Source: CAYUNA01 sp047629355 (GTDB lineage: Bacteria; Bacteroidota; Bacteroidia; Chitinophagales; Saprospiraceae). From it: DNA of 5,490 nucleotides. The notes under the pieces were generated by a model. It saw only the letters and a program-made list of their open reading frames with translations, was not told where the DNA came from and ran no database searches. The stretch is taken from NCBI GenBank assembly GCA_047629355.1, contig JBLHWU010000326.1, positions 1 to 5,490 of the forward strand, in the 5' to 3' direction. The position numbers were made by a program, and so were the translations under genes. Of this stretch, positions 5,201-5,490 are shown one piece after another (positions within the stretch are counted from its first letter, which is position 1; each line of letters starts with the position of its first letter).

Positions 5201-5490
5201 ATGAGTGATAACCGAGAATTCGACATCATTTTTTGGGGAGCGAGTGGATTCACAGGAAGATTAGTTGCTGAATATATGGTGCAAAAATATGGCGTAAATG
5301 GTTCGGTAAAATGGGCCATGGGTGGAAGGAATGCTGTAAAATTAGAAGGCATCCAAAAAGATTTAGGTGCGGAAGAAATTCCACTCGTCATTGCCGATAG
5401 TCAAAAAATGGATACGCTAGAGCGGATGGTTCAACGGACAAAAGTAATTTGTACAACAGTCGGGCCGTATGCTCAATATGGTTCGCTACT
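5201..5490 (+). CDS. Saccharopine dehydrogenase-like NAD(P)-binding oxidoreductase (3' partial)
   Basis: An ATG at 5201 opens a frame that continues past the window end; 96 complete codons are present. The N-terminus MSDNREFDIIFWGASGFTGRLVAEYM carries a Rossmann nucleotide-binding loop of the form GASGFTG (residues 13-19). WAMGGRN (38-44) at the end of the second strand and TTVGPYAQYG (86-95) after a further strand are hallmarks of the saccharopine dehydrogenase-like (SCCPDH) group, which includes mycobacterial trans-acting enoyl reductases. True lysine-pathway saccharopine dehydrogenase is less likely, given the GRN and TVGPYA motifs typical of the SCCPDH/enoyl-reductase branch. The catalytic C-terminal part is outside the window, so the substrate cannot be inferred. 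The leader is AT-only before the start, with no Shine-Dalgarno, as usual in Bacteroidota. The minus-strand frame across this region is a shadow. Confidence 0.85.
   Translation, partial: MSDNREFDIIFWGASGFTGRLVAEYMVQKYGVNGSVKWAMGGRNAVKLEGIQKDLGAEEIPLVIADSQKMDTLERMVQRTKVICTTVGPYAQYGSL

Noticed and set aside
5185..5391. Minus-strand frame of 68 codons opposite the oxidoreductase start
   Set aside because: The plus strand encodes a clear Rossmann motif GASGFTG and further family motifs here; the minus frame is a shadow.

Overview
The window looks like chromosomal DNA from a member of the Bacteroidota. The evidence is AT-rich intergenic DNA, no recognisable Shine-Dalgarno sequences before the starts, three upstream matches to the Bacteroidota -7 box TAnnTTTG, and a CCCCTTTAGGGG-type repeat of the kind common in that phylum. 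The genus cannot be fixed from the sequence; an environmental Saprospiria/Cytophagia-like genome would fit.

Layout, left to right. (1) The 3' end of a plus-strand gene resembling the succinylglutamate desuccinylase/aspartoacylase family (1-132). (2) A 335-bp non-coding palindromic element (133-467). It has 29-bp perfect terminal inverted repeats, a gap-free 56-bp imperfect subterminal inverted repeat, and two internal long hairpins, one of which differs from the other by a compensated base pair. Its right end supplies the last codons and stop of the next gene. (3) A minus-strand envelope polysaccharide block, in transcription order: a PIG-V/GT-C-like membrane glycosyltransferase (4478-3162, GTG start), a Wzz-type chain-length regulator (3020-1920), and an O-antigen ligase/polymerase of the Wzy_C type (1891-452). 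(4) A minus-strand TerB-like gene (5082-4597) with a strong intrinsic terminator that isolates it from the glycosyltransferase. (5) A divergent plus-strand gene, cut by the window end, for a saccharopine dehydrogenase-like oxidoreductase (5201-5490).

How the genes work together (inference): the glycosyltransferase would add sugars from a polyprenyl-linked donor on the periplasmic side. The Wzz-like protein and the Wzy_C protein, 28 bp apart and probably co-transcribed, would set the length of a surface glycan and polymerise or transfer it. The flanking genes are not obviously part of that pathway. The glycosyltransferase is visibly AT-richer than the wzz/wzy pair and may have a different history.

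No CRISPR array, tRNA, rRNA, transposase gene or defence system is visible. The feature most worth a second look is the palindromic element at 133-467.
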